Assembly (NCBI GenBank): GCA_963750045.1
Contig: CAVVPD010000002.1
Coordinates: 434,001 to 498,000 of the forward strand
From: DASUAS01 sp963750045
Lineage (GTDB): Bacteria; Actinomycetota; Acidimicrobiia; IMCC26256; DASPTH01
Reading direction: 5' to 3'
Length of the DNA stretch: 64,000 nt
Shown here in pieces: positions 44,912-53,590 of this stretch. Position 1 is the stretch's first letter. Each line of letters begins with the position of its first letter. A program made the translations under genes and the position numbers. Under the pieces are notes generated by a model. It was not told the origin of the DNA. It saw only the letters and a program-made list of their open reading frames with translations, and made no database searches.

Positions 44912-45034
44912 CTACTCGTCGTCGCCGTCGAGTCTTCCCGTCTCTTCGTACCGGCGCCGTTGCTTCTGCGCGCCGAAGTAGGCGACGACGCAGAGGATCG
45001 CTACGAAGAAGAAGATGCCGATGCCGATGTACAC
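44912..45034 (-). CDS. 40-aa single-pass membrane protein upstream of cydA (candidate bd-oxidase small subunit)
   Basis: Starts at a GTG with GGGAGG 7 nt upstream: MYIGIGIFFFVAILCVVAYF gives one membrane helix, followed by a charged tail (AQKQRRRYEETGRLDGDDE). It is 15 bp from the cydA start, in the same direction. CydX-type subunits of bd oxidases are about 35-45 aa with one helix and an acidic or charged tail, but no sequence similarity to them was shown. A convincing ribosome site and codon use support it as real. Confidence 0.6.
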   Translation of the reverse strand: MYIGIGIFFFVAILCVVAYFGAQKQRRRYEETGRLDGDDE

Positions 45035-45093
45035 GAAGGTCCTCCCGGGGCCGCGCGATCCGTCCGGTTCAGCGCCGGAATTCGGTCACGCCG

Positions 45094-46531
45094 TCAGCTT
45101 CGCGCACTCGGCTCGGGCTCGCGTGCCTGGAGGGCCCAAGCGACGTGCCGGTAGTCGAGATCGTTCTGGTCCGCGTAGGCGCGGCTGAACTCGGCGATCG
45201 CACGATCGAACGCGTCGCCCGCACCCAGGTACGAGGCGATGGCAATCCGGTCGCCCGACCGGGCGTGGCCCCGCGCCAACGTCCAGCCGCACATCTCCGC
45301 ATAGATCCCCAGGATCGCGGGTGACATCGCCTCGATGTCGGCGGAGAGCTTCCAGTCCCACAGCTGGCGGACGTAGAAGTCACGTTCGACGTCGTCGACG
45401 CCCTTCGTGCGGATCCACCCGAGCAGGATGTCGCTCGACGCCTGCAGGAGCCGCTGGCCCTCGACGACGCGTTGACCGTGGTTGGCGAAGCCGCTGCGGC
45501 CCGCGTGGGCTTCGAGCACCGAAGCCTCCGCCTCCTTGATCTGCAGGAAGAGTGGATCGGCGTCGTCGCGCCCGAGGAACAGCGCGATCCAGCACCGGGT
45601 CCCGACGCTCCCCACCCCGACCACCTTCCTGGCGAAGTCCACCAGCCGGTAACTCTCGAGGAGGCGCCGACGGTCGGGCTGCAGGGTGCGGCGGTAGACG
45701 CGGAACCGGTCCTCCAACCACGCTCGCAACTCCCGGGCGTCGTCGTCGGACATGAGGTCGATGATCGGGACCACGACGGGCGGGTCCGCCTTGATCCGGT
45801 ACTCACCGTCGACGAGCTCCGTGAGCTTGTTGAAGGCCTTCATGTTGTCTTTCGACTGCGCCTTCGCCACGTTGCGGTCGAAGCGCTTGACGTCGGCCGG
45901 GCTCGCGCCCGCTCGGAATCGCTCCACGAAGCCGGCGACGTCGAGGCGGGCGTACCACACGTCGAGGTTGGTGGCGGCCGCGAACGACGCCATCGCCTCA
46001 CGGTAGGCACACGCCGCGCGTCGGACGACGCCGCGGGTCTCCTTCCCCGTGAACTCGCTCGCAGCGCGCCGCGATCTCGAAGCTCGCGCCCAGACGCTTG
46101 ACGTCCCACTCGAATGGGCCCGGGTGGCTCTCGTCGAAGTCGTTGATGTCGAACACCAGGGCGCGTTCGGGTGAGGCGAAGCCACCGAAGTTGGACAGGT
46201 GGGCGTCGCCGCAGGCCTGGACCCGCAGGCCCGTGTCGGGAGTTGCGCCGAGATCGGCGGCCATGACGACCGCCGCGCCGCGGTAGAAGGTGAACGGCGA
46301 CACCAGCATCCGCTCGTGACGCAACGGCACGAGGTCTGGGACCCTGGTCGTCTCCTGCTTCAGCAGCAGGTCGGCAGGATCCGGTCGGTTCGGAGCCGGT
46401 TCCCACCCGGTGTGCGCCGAACGGGGCACCGCCGTGCGCGCCGCGCGACCGATCGCCGCCCGCTGGGCGGGGTCGAGGTGGACGACCGGCGTGGTCGAGC
46501 CGGACGTGGCTTCAGGTGCGGACACGGGCAT
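45094..46531 (-). CDS. DUF2252 family protein, apparently frameshifted
   Basis: About 478 aa if one extra base near 46064 is ignored. The first frame includes VPLRHERMLVSPFTFYRGAA and QACGDAHLSNFGGFASPERALVFDINDFDE. The second includes DNMKAFNKLTELVDGEYRI and AIASYLGAGDAFDRAIAEFSRAY. DUF2252 is related to aminoglycoside phosphotransferase-type kinases; GDAHLSNFG (with the HxDxxxxN-like GDAHLSN) and FDINDFDE (DFD) are its active-site-like motifs. Substrate unknown. The start at 46531 has GAGG 4 nt upstream. Confidence 0.82.
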
Positions 46532-46627
46532 CGGACCTCGGATCGGGACACGGATTCGCGGGCGACCCACCGTAGCGAGTGGGTGGAGTGGAACACGGGC
46601 GCTCGCGTACGGGTATCGTTCCGCCCC

Positions 46628-48229
46628 GTGGCGGAGGCGGCGAGGGACCCCAGGGGCGAGCCCGACAGCGCACCGGATCGAGCACCGCTCGTCCTGATCG
46701 CGCTCATCCTCGTGGCGGCGGTGGCGAACCTGAACCTGGCGGTCGCCAACGTCGCGCTTCCCGACATCGGGAAGGCGTTCGACTCGTCGCAGACGACGCT
46801 CGACATGGTCGCGGTCGCCTACTCACTCGGGCTGGCGGCATCGGTGCTCTACCTGGGCGCGCTCGGCGATCGCCACGGCCGCAAGATGATGCTGATCCTC
46901 GGCACCGGGCTGTCGATCCCCGCGTGCATGCTCGCCGCCTGGGCCCCGACCGACGGGATCCTGGTCGTCGCCCGGTTGATCGGCGGGCTCTCGGCCGGCA
47001 TGGCCTACCCGACCACGCTCGCGCTCATCACCGCGTTGTGGTCGGGCCAGCCACGGACGCGCTCCATCGCCCTGTGGTCCGCGCTCGGAGGGGCGATCTC
47101 GGCACTCGGCCCCCTCACCGCCGGGTGGCTGCTCGGCCATTTCTGGTGGGGTTCGGTCTTCCTCGTGACGCTCCCACTCGCCGCGGTCGCGCTGTTCATG
47201 GCCCTGCGGTTCGTCCCCGGCCACGTGAACGAGGCGACGGACCCGGTCGACAACCTGGGCGGCATCCTGTCGGTCGTGATGGTCGCCGGACTGGTGCTGG
47301 CCATCAACTTCGCCCCGGTCCCCGACAAGGGCACGCTGGCGCTCGGTCTCGGGGCGATCGCGGTCGCCGCCCTGATCGCCTTCGGCTTGCGCGAACGGTC
47401 GGCGCGGTTCCCGCTCTACGACCTCGCCGTCGCGCGCCGGCGGATCTTCTGGGTCGCCGCGGCCGCGGGCATCATCGTGTTCGGTTCCCTGATGGGCGCG
47501 ATGTTCGTCGGCCAGCAATTCCTGCAGAACGTGCTCGGCTACTCACCGCTCGAGGCGGGCGCGTCGATCCTGCCCGCGGTCCTGCTCATGGTGGTGGCCG
47601 CGCCCCGCTCCGCGAAGCTCATCGAGACCCACGGTTCCCGCGTCACCCTCCTCGCCGGGTATTTCTTCTGCCTCCTCGGCTTCCTCACCATGCTGATCCT
47701 CTGGACGGACCACAGCCCCTACTGGCAGGTCGGGCTCGCCTACGCGTTGGTGGGCCTCGGAGTCGGCCTGGCCGGCACTCCCGCCTCCCACTCGCTCACC
47801 GGGTCCGTCCCGGTCCGACGGGCGGGCATGGCGTCGGCCACCGCCGATCTCCAGCGTGACCTCGGCGGAGCGATCATGCAGTCGATCCTCGGGGCGCTGC
47901 TCGCCGCGGGCTACGCGACCGCGTTCTCCAAGCAGATCGCCGCGTCACCGAACGCGAGCAACGTGAGCACCAGCGTCGAGGCGCAGCTCACGAAGTCGTT
48001 CTCCAGCGCGGCCAACACCGCCTCCCAGTACCCGCAGTACGCCAAGCAGATCACCGACGCGGCGAAGACCTCGTTCGTCGACGGGGCGAACTGGGCCTAT
48101 GCCGCGGGCATCATCGCCATCCTCCTGGGCGCCGCCCTGGTGTTCTTCCTGTTCCCGTCGCACGACGGCGAGCTGGAGCTCCTCGACGAGTACCACGCCG
48201 AAGACACCGCGATCGCCCCATCCGGGTGA
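46628..48229 (+). CDS. MFS transporter, DHA2 (EmrB/QacA) family
   Basis: 533 aa from the GTG at 46628, with TATCGT 8 nt upstream. Fourteen hydrophobic segments are implied; motif A GALGDRHGRKMMLILG and motif C-like GGAISALGPLTAGWLLG are seen. An extracytoplasmic loop near residue 450-490 (NASNVSTSVEAQLTKSFSSAANTASQYPQYA) is polar and longer than average. It is a drug/proton antiporter candidate. It is divergent from the DUF2252 gene. Confidence 0.92.
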   Translation: MAEAARDPRGEPDSAPDRAPLVLIALILVAAVANLNLAVANVALPDIGKAFDSSQTTLDMVAVAYSLGLAASVLYLGALGDRHGRKMMLILGTGLSIPACMLAAWAPTDGILVVARLIGGLSAGMAYPTTLALITALWSGQPRTRSIALWSALGGAISALGPLTAGWLLGHFWWGSVFLVTLPLAAVALFMALRFVPGHVNEATDPVDNLGGILSVVMVAGLVLAINFAPVPDKGTLALGLGAIAVAALIAFGLRERSARFPLYDLAVARRRIFWVAAAAGIIVFGSLMGAMFVGQQFLQNVLGYSPLEAGASILPAVLLMVVAAPRSAKLIETHGSRVTLLAGYFFCLLGFLTMLILWTDHSPYWQVGLAYALVGLGVGLAGTPASHSLTGSVPVRRAGMASATADLQRDLGGAIMQSILGALLAAGYATAFSKQIAASPNASNVSTSVEAQLTKSFSSAANTASQYPQYAKQITDAAKTSFVDGANWAYAAGIIAILLGAALVFFLFPSHDGELELLDEYHAEDTAIAPSG

Positions 48230-48264
48230 TCTCGCACGAGCGCGTATTCAGTTAGGGTTCCGCC

Positions 48265-50613
48265 GTGGTGGGGTGGATTCGCGACACGAACGAGCGGGCC
48301 GAGCGACGCCCGACCGACATCGGATTGCTCGTGTTCGCGGCCGTCGCAACGCTCCTGGCCGGGATGTGGGCCCAGACCCGCTCCACCGTCGACGCGAACC
48401 TGTTCCACACCTTCAACGACCTGTCCGACAACCTCGTCGGGCTGGCCAAGTCGGTGTACACGCTGGGTTCGATCTGGGCGGTGCTCGCGGTCACGGTCGT
48501 GTTGCTCCTCCTACGCCAGACCCGCACCGCGTGGCACGGCGTGCTCGGGGGCGCGGGGGCGTGGGCCATCGCGCTGCTGCTCAACGAGATCCTGGGGACC
48601 CACTCGACGAGCGGCCTCGGTGTTCACGTGCGGATCGGCGACGGCCCGAGCTTCCCGGTCGCGAACGTCGCCGCCGTCACCGGGCTCGCGTTCGCGCTGG
48701 CCCCGTACCTGGTACGGCCTCTGCGGCGCGTCTTCGCGCTCGTCATCCTGCTCGTGTCGGTGGCGGCCATGTATCTCGGGGCCGGCTTCCCCGCCGACGT
48801 GCTCGGTGGCCTCGTGCTGGGATTCGCGGTGGCCGCGCTCGTGCGCGTGGTATTCGGCTCGCCGGGCGGGCGGCCGTCGATCGCGGAGGTGACGGCGGCA
48901 CTCACCGACATGGGCTACGAGGTCACCCGGATCGATGACGCCGTCGAGCAGGTGCCACGAGCATCGGTGATGGACGTCGTGTTCTCCACCGGCGAGCACG
49001 TGCGCGTCGACGCGTTCGGACGGGACCAGCGCGACACGCGGGTGGCGGCGAAGGCGTGGCACTCGTTGATGTACCACGATCCCGGGCTGCCCGTGTTCGG
49101 GAGCCGGATCCAGCAGGTCGAGCACATCGCGTACACGCTCATGCTCGCCGAGCGCGGCGCGGTCGACGCCGCACGGCTGGTGCGGACCGGGGTCGGCGGA
49201 GCGGACGCCGCGGTGCTCGTCACCACCCCGCCACCGGGCACGCCGATCGGCACGCTGGCGGTGGAACAGATCACCGCGACCGTGCTTGCCGACGCGTGGG
49301 CGCAGATCGATCGGCTGCACACGACCGGGATCGCGCACGGCAACCTCGACCGGACCCGCGTGCTCGTCGGCGACGACGGTCGCGTCGCGTTCGACGACTT
49401 CACCAGCGCGGACGCGACCGGCGACCAATACCGGTACGACCGCGACGACGCCGCGCTCCTCGTGTTGACCGCGCAGCTCGTGGGCGACGAACACGCCGTC
49501 GCGGAGGCGGTCGACGCGCTCGGCACCGAACGCATCGCCGAGGTGATCCCGGTGGTGCAGCCGGCCGCGCTCCCCGCCGGCCTGACCAAGGGAGTGAAGC
49601 ACCAGGGCAAGGCGCTCAAGGAGTTGCGCGCCACCCTGGCCACCGCATGCGGCGTCGACGACGTCCCACCGCTGAAGATCAAGCGCCTGACCCTGGTCAA
49701 CATCGGGATGCTCGCCGGCATCCTGTTCGCCCTCGCCATCGCGATTCCCAGCCTGGAGGGAGTCAACTGGGCATCGGTCCAGAGCGAGTTCGAGAATGCG
49801 GTCTGGGGTTGGGCCGTGCTGGCCCTGGTGCTCTACCCGTTGGTGCCGACCGCCTGGGCCACCGCGTTGCTCGGCTGTGTCAACCAGGACCTGCCGTTCG
49901 TGCCCACGGTGTTGACGCAGCTCGCCTGCACGTTCCTCAACCTGATCACGCCGAACGGCATCGGTGGTACCGCCCTGCAGCTCGACTACCTGCACAAGCA
50001 GGGTGTCCCGGTGGCTTCGGGCGGGAGCGCCATGGTGCTGAGCACCGGCGTGGGCGGCGCGATCCAGATGGCACTCTTCCTGATCGCGGCCGCAATCACC
50101 GCGACCGCGGTCGACACCGGCAGCAGCTCGTCGTCGGGTTCAGGCACCACCACGCTGTGGGTGATCGTGATCGTCGCGGTGGTCGTCGGCATCGTCCTCG
50201 CGGTACCGAAGATCCGCGGGAAGGTCGTGCCCGCGGTGAAGCGCGCCGCTTCCGACATCTGGGCGGTGCTCCGCAACCCGCGCAAGGCGATGCAGCTCTT
50301 CGGCGGCGACCTCGCCGGCAACCTCATCTACCCCGCGCTGCTGGGGCTCTGCCTGCTGGCGTTCCACCAACATCTCGACTTCGCACAGCTCGTGGTCGTG
50401 CAGGTCGGTGCGGGCATGGTGGGCAACGTGGCACCGGTCCCCGGCGGGATCGGCGTCCAGGAGGCGGCACTGACCGCCGGTCTCACCGCGTTCGGCATCC
50501 CCGCCACCCCCGCGCTGGCGACCGTGCTCGTGTTCCGCGCCATCACCTTCGTGATCCCGCCGTTCTTCGGGTTCTTCACCCTGCGCTGGCTGCGGGCCAA
50601 GGGCTACGCGTAG
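48265..50613 (+). CDS. Three-module membrane protein: PAP2-like, kinase-like and LPG-synthase/flippase (UPF0104) domains
   Basis: 782 aa from the GTG at 48265 (TAGGGT 6 nt upstream). Residues 1-200 are a PAP2-like helix bundle without catalytic motifs: the PSGH position reads FPVANVAAVTG and the last motif reads YLGAGFPADVLGG without His. Residues 210-460 resemble a kinase fold with a catalytic-loop relic, HGNLDRTRVLV, and DFG replaced by DDF. Residues 475-782 are the lysylphosphatidylglycerol-synthase TM/YbhN family (NLITPNGIGGTALQLDYL, PVPGGIGVQEAALT). Inferred role: a lipid flippase-like protein with two regulatory pseudoenzyme domains. Confidence 0.88.
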   Translation: MVGWIRDTNERAERRPTDIGLLVFAAVATLLAGMWAQTRSTVDANLFHTFNDLSDNLVGLAKSVYTLGSIWAVLAVTVVLLLLRQTRTAWHGVLGGAGAWAIALLLNEILGTHSTSGLGVHVRIGDGPSFPVANVAAVTGLAFALAPYLVRPLRRVFALVILLVSVAAMYLGAGFPADVLGGLVLGFAVAALVRVVFGSPGGRPSIAEVTAALTDMGYEVTRIDDAVEQVPRASVMDVVFSTGEHVRVDAFGRDQRDTRVAAKAWHSLMYHDPGLPVFGSRIQQVEHIAYTLMLAERGAVDAARLVRTGVGGADAAVLVTTPPPGTPIGTLAVEQITATVLADAWAQIDRLHTTGIAHGNLDRTRVLVGDDGRVAFDDFTSADATGDQYRYDRDDAALLVLTAQLVGDEHAVAEAVDALGTERIAEVIPVVQPAALPAGLTKGVKHQGKALKELRATLATACGVDDVPPLKIKRLTLVNIGMLAGILFALAIAIPSLEGVNWASVQSEFENAVWGWAVLALVLYPLVPTAWATALLGCVNQDLPFVPTVLTQLACTFLNLITPNGIGGTALQLDYLHKQGVPVASGGSAMVLSTGVGGAIQMALFLIAAAITATAVDTGSSSSSGSGTTTLWVIVIVAVVVGIVLAVPKIRGKVVPAVKRAASDIWAVLRNPRKAMQLFGGDLAGNLIYPALLGLCLLAFHQHLDFAQLVVVQVGAGMVGNVAPVPGGIGVQEAALTAGLTAFGIPATPALATVLVFRAITFVIPPFFGFFTLRWLRAKGYA

Positions 50614-50714
50614 GCGCGGTCCCGGATCCGAGGGTCGCGAGCCGCACCGGCAACCAGGCGAAGCGCCGCGAGACAGGCAGTATGAGCCCACGCTCGCTCG
50701 GTAACCTCACGAAG

Positions 50715-51653
50715 ATGCCCGAAGCGTGCTGCGGCCCGGGCCGCGACGACGACGAACATCCGGTCGCCCACCTGACGACCATCGTGGCGGGCGAAGGTCC
50801 GATGCCGTCTTCACTCGTCGACATCCCCGCCTCGACGTTCCGGATGGGCGACGACTCCGTGTGGGCCTACCCGGGCGACGGCGAGGGCCCGGTGCACGAG
50901 GTCGAGCTGGACGCCTTCCGCATCGATCGGTTCGCGCTCACCAACGACGCGTTCGCGGCGTTCGTCGACGCGACCGGGTGGCGAACAGACGCCGAGAGCT
51001 TCGGATGGTCGTTCGTGTTCGGCGGCCTGCTTCCCGCGGACTTCCCCGATACGCGCGCGGTCGTGGGTGCCGAATGGTGGCGACAGGTCTACGACGCCGA
51101 CTGGCGCCGACCCGAAGGACCACACTCCGACCTCGACGGACGCGGCGACCACCCGGTGGTGCACGTGTCGTGGAACGACGCCCAGGCATACTGCCGCTGG
51201 ACCGGCACCCGCCTCCCGACCGAGGCCGAATGGGAACGAGCCGCCCGGGGTGGGCGGGCAGGCGCGGCGTTCCCCTGGGGCGACGATCTCGAGCCCGGCG
51301 GCGAACACCGCATGAACGTGTTCCAGGGGCAGTTCCCCGGAACCAACACCGGGGCCGACGGCTATCTCGCCACTGCTCCGGCCGACGCGTTCCCGCCGAA
51401 CGGGTTCGGCCTCCACAACGTCACCGGCAACGTGTGGGAGTGGTGCCAGGATTGGCTCGACCTCGCGTACTACGCGTCGAGCCCCCCACGGAACCCCGGG
51501 GGGCCCATGGCCGGTACGTTGCGGGTCCAACGGGGCGGCTCGTACCTGTGCCACCTCTCGTACTGCCGTCGCTACCGGGTGTCGGCCCGATTCGGGAGCG
51601 AGCCGGCGAGCTCCACGGGGCACGCGGGGTTTCGCGTGGCGGCCGACCCCTAG
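50715..51653 (+). CDS. Formylglycine-generating enzyme (SUMF1/FGE)
   Basis: 312 aa from the ATG at 50715 (MPEACCGPG); an ATG 33 nt upstream is possible. FGE-sulfatase fold motifs are LVDIPASTFRMGDDSV, HPVVHVSWNDAQAYCRWTG, RLPTEAEWERAARGG, NVTGNVWEWCQDW and RGGSYLCHLSYCRRYRVSARF. The last has the active cysteines C279 and C284 spaced as in the human enzyme, so it should convert Cys to formylglycine in sulfatases (CxPxR). No sulfatase lies in this window. There is no signal peptide. Confidence 0.92.
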   Translation: MPEACCGPGRDDDEHPVAHLTTIVAGEGPMPSSLVDIPASTFRMGDDSVWAYPGDGEGPVHEVELDAFRIDRFALTNDAFAAFVDATGWRTDAESFGWSFVFGGLLPADFPDTRAVVGAEWWRQVYDADWRRPEGPHSDLDGRGDHPVVHVSWNDAQAYCRWTGTRLPTEAEWERAARGGRAGAAFPWGDDLEPGGEHRMNVFQGQFPGTNTGADGYLATAPADAFPPNGFGLHNVTGNVWEWCQDWLDLAYYASSPPRNPGGPMAGTLRVQRGGSYLCHLSYCRRYRVSARFGSEPASSTGHAGFRVAADP

Positions 51654-51712
51654 AGTCGAGCACCGGTGCGCCGCGGGGATCCCCGAACTCCGAGCACAGG
51701 ACCCCCGTCGTG

Positions 51713-51726
51713 ACTGAACGTTCAGT
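51713..51726. promoter_or_regulatory. 14-bp perfect palindrome between convergent genes
   Basis: ACTGAACGTTCAGT lies between the ends of the FGE and LLM genes, a place where no promoter is expected. It resembles TetR half-site patterns (TGAAC/GTTCA). A leftover operator from a lost gene is possible, or chance. Confidence 0.3.
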
Positions 51727-51812
51727 TCATTCCTCGACGTCCACACACTCGAGCCGCAGCTCGCACTCGACCACGAGCCGGAACCGCCCGCGTCTGACCG
51801 TTCCCCTCGGCC

Positions 51813-52643
51813 TCAGCTCGAGGGGTCGATCACGAGCTCGGCGAGCATCTCCATCGACCGCAACCAGCTGTCGATGTCGTTGCGCCACGGCGCGCTCACG
51901 ATGTGCTGGATCCCGGCGACCTCGAAACCGTCGCGCTCGCGGCGGATCAGGTCGGCGTCCATCCCTTGCGGATCCCAGCCCGTCCGCAGCGAGATCGTGA
52001 ACGACGGGTCGGGATGGTCGCGGCGGAGTCGCTCGACGACGGTGGTCGCGCTCGCGGGATCGAGCCCGATCGCGTGGAAGCCGTCGCCGCGCGACGCGGC
52101 ACGCAGGTACGAGACCTCACTGCTCCCACCGATCCAGATCGGGATGTGGTGAGCGGGCTTCGGCAGCACCTTCATCTCGTCGAGGTGGACGTGGTCGCCG
52201 TCGAAGGTCACGGGGTCGGGGCCCCAGCACGCGCGCAAGGCGTCGATCATCTCGTCGGTGCGCCGGCCGCGGTCGTGGAACGACTGCCCGAGGGCGACGA
52301 ACTCCGCTTCCGACCATCCCACCCCCACGCCCACGGTGAGGCGACCGTCCGAGAGCGCGTCGAGGCTCGCCAGCGAGTTGGCCATCGCGAGCGCGTTGTG
52401 CTGCGGGAGGACGAGCACGCTGGTGCCCAGCCCGACCCGTTCGGTGGCCGCCGCCGCCCAGGCGAGCGACAGCAACGGGTCGTACAGATACGGCGACGGG
52501 TAGTCCTGCGCTGCGGGGACGGCGACGTGGTCGCTCACCCAGACGTCCGCGAAGCCGAGATCCTCGGCCGCACGCGCGGCGCGGCGGATGGAGCCTGCGC
52601 CGGCGGCGCGCCCGAATTGCGGGAGGTGGATGCCGACCTGCAT
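51813..52643 (-). CDS. LLM-class F420-dependent oxidoreductase
   Basis: 276 aa: MQVGIHLPQFG, LGFADVWVSDHVAVPAAQ, TSVLVLPQHNALAMANSLASLD, GRLTVGVGVGWSEAEF, and the PKPAHHIPIWIGGSSE segment. This is the TIGR03619-like F420-dependent group with the SDHVAVP motif. It is not in an operon; it faces the FGE gene and is divergent from the MaoC-like gene at 52742. Confidence 0.92.
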   Translation of the reverse strand: MQVGIHLPQFGRAAGAGSIRRAARAAEDLGFADVWVSDHVAVPAAQDYPSPYLYDPLLSLAWAAAATERVGLGTSVLVLPQHNALAMANSLASLDALSDGRLTVGVGVGWSEAEFVALGQSFHDRGRRTDEMIDALRACWGPDPVTFDGDHVHLDEMKVLPKPAHHIPIWIGGSSEVSYLRAASRGDGFHAIGLDPASATTVVERLRRDHPDPSFTISLRTGWDPQGMDADLIRRERDGFEVAGIQHIVSAPWRNDIDSWLRSMEMLAELVIDPSS

Positions 52644-52741
52644 GGACGGGACACTACGAGACGGAGCGGCGCCGTGCCCGAGGGCCGCACGGGTGCGGCG
52701 GGATCGCGCGAGGGAGCCGCGGCACCGTAGGCTGCCCGCCC

Positions 52742-53581
52742 GTGGGCGACCTCCAGGTGGATCTCGGATCGCGGCACGGACCCTTCGTCGGGACCCTCGA
52801 TCCCGCGACGATCGCCGAGTACGCCGCCGCCATCGGCGAGGCCGACCCGACGCTCCTCGCGGGAGCAGCAGTGCCACCCACCTACCCGGTGATCCTCGTC
52901 TTCGAGGCGCAGAACCGGGCCAACCGCGCGGTCCCGCGCGCCGTGTACGAGTCGGGCCGCAGCGGTGTGCACGGTGAGCACGACATCATGCTGCACCGCC
53001 CGTTGGTGCCCGGTGAGTCGCTCGAGACCTGGTCGGAGCCATGGGCGGTGCGCAACACGCGGGCCGGTACCCGGGTCGTGCTCCACATGGAGCAGTTCGA
53101 CGGCGGGGGTGCGCTGGTCGTGGAACAGTGGTGGACGATCTTCTTCGCCGGGAGCGACGTGCTCGCCGACGCGGGGCCCGAACCGCCCGACCACACCTTT
53201 CCCGAGGTGGCGCGGGCGCGCCCGGTCTCCTCGGTCAGGCGGCACGTGGATGCCGACCAGCCAACCCGCTACGCCAAGGTCTCCGACGATTGGTCACCTC
53301 ACCACTTCGAGCTCGAAGCCGCGCGCGCGTCGGGGTTCGACTACCTGTTCGCGCACGGCCTCTGCACGATGGCGATGTGCACGCAGGCCGTGATCGCCGA
53401 GGTCGCCGGCGGCGACCCGGCACGCGTCCGGCGGATCGCGGTGCGCTTCGCGTCACCCACGCGACTCGACGAGGATCTCACTGTCGACGTGTTCGAAGTC
53501 GATCCGCTGACGTTCGCGTTCGAGGCGACGTGCGCGGGCGCGACGGTGATCAAGCACGGTCGCCTCGAGCTGTTTCCCTGA
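52742..53581 (+). CDS. MaoC-like double hot-dog dehydratase
   Basis: 279 aa from the GTG at 52742 (TAGGCT 8 nt upstream). The N-terminal hot-dog half is FAS1_DH-like (FVGTLDPATIAEYAAAIGEAD, IMLHRPLVPGESLETWSEP). The C-terminal half holds the hydratase 2 motif in YAKVSDDWSPHHFELEAARASGFDYLFAHGLCTMAM, with Asp and His in place. It resembles actinobacterial (3R)-hydroxyacyl-ACP or enoyl-CoA hydratases. There is no partner gene adjacent. Confidence 0.88.
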   Translation: MGDLQVDLGSRHGPFVGTLDPATIAEYAAAIGEADPTLLAGAAVPPTYPVILVFEAQNRANRAVPRAVYESGRSGVHGEHDIMLHRPLVPGESLETWSEPWAVRNTRAGTRVVLHMEQFDGGGALVVEQWWTIFFAGSDVLADAGPEPPDHTFPEVARARPVSSVRRHVDADQPTRYAKVSDDWSPHHFELEAARASGFDYLFAHGLCTMAMCTQAVIAEVAGGDPARVRRIAVRFASPTRLDEDLTVDVFEVDPLTFAFEATCAGATVIKHGRLELFP

Positions 53582-53590
53582 ACGAGCCGG

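Noticed and set aside
48265..48860. Annotating the N-terminal module of the 782-aa protein as an active PAP2 phosphatase
   Set aside because: PSGH and SRxxxxxH motifs are missing; a true PAP2 with all motifs is present at 39112 for comparison.
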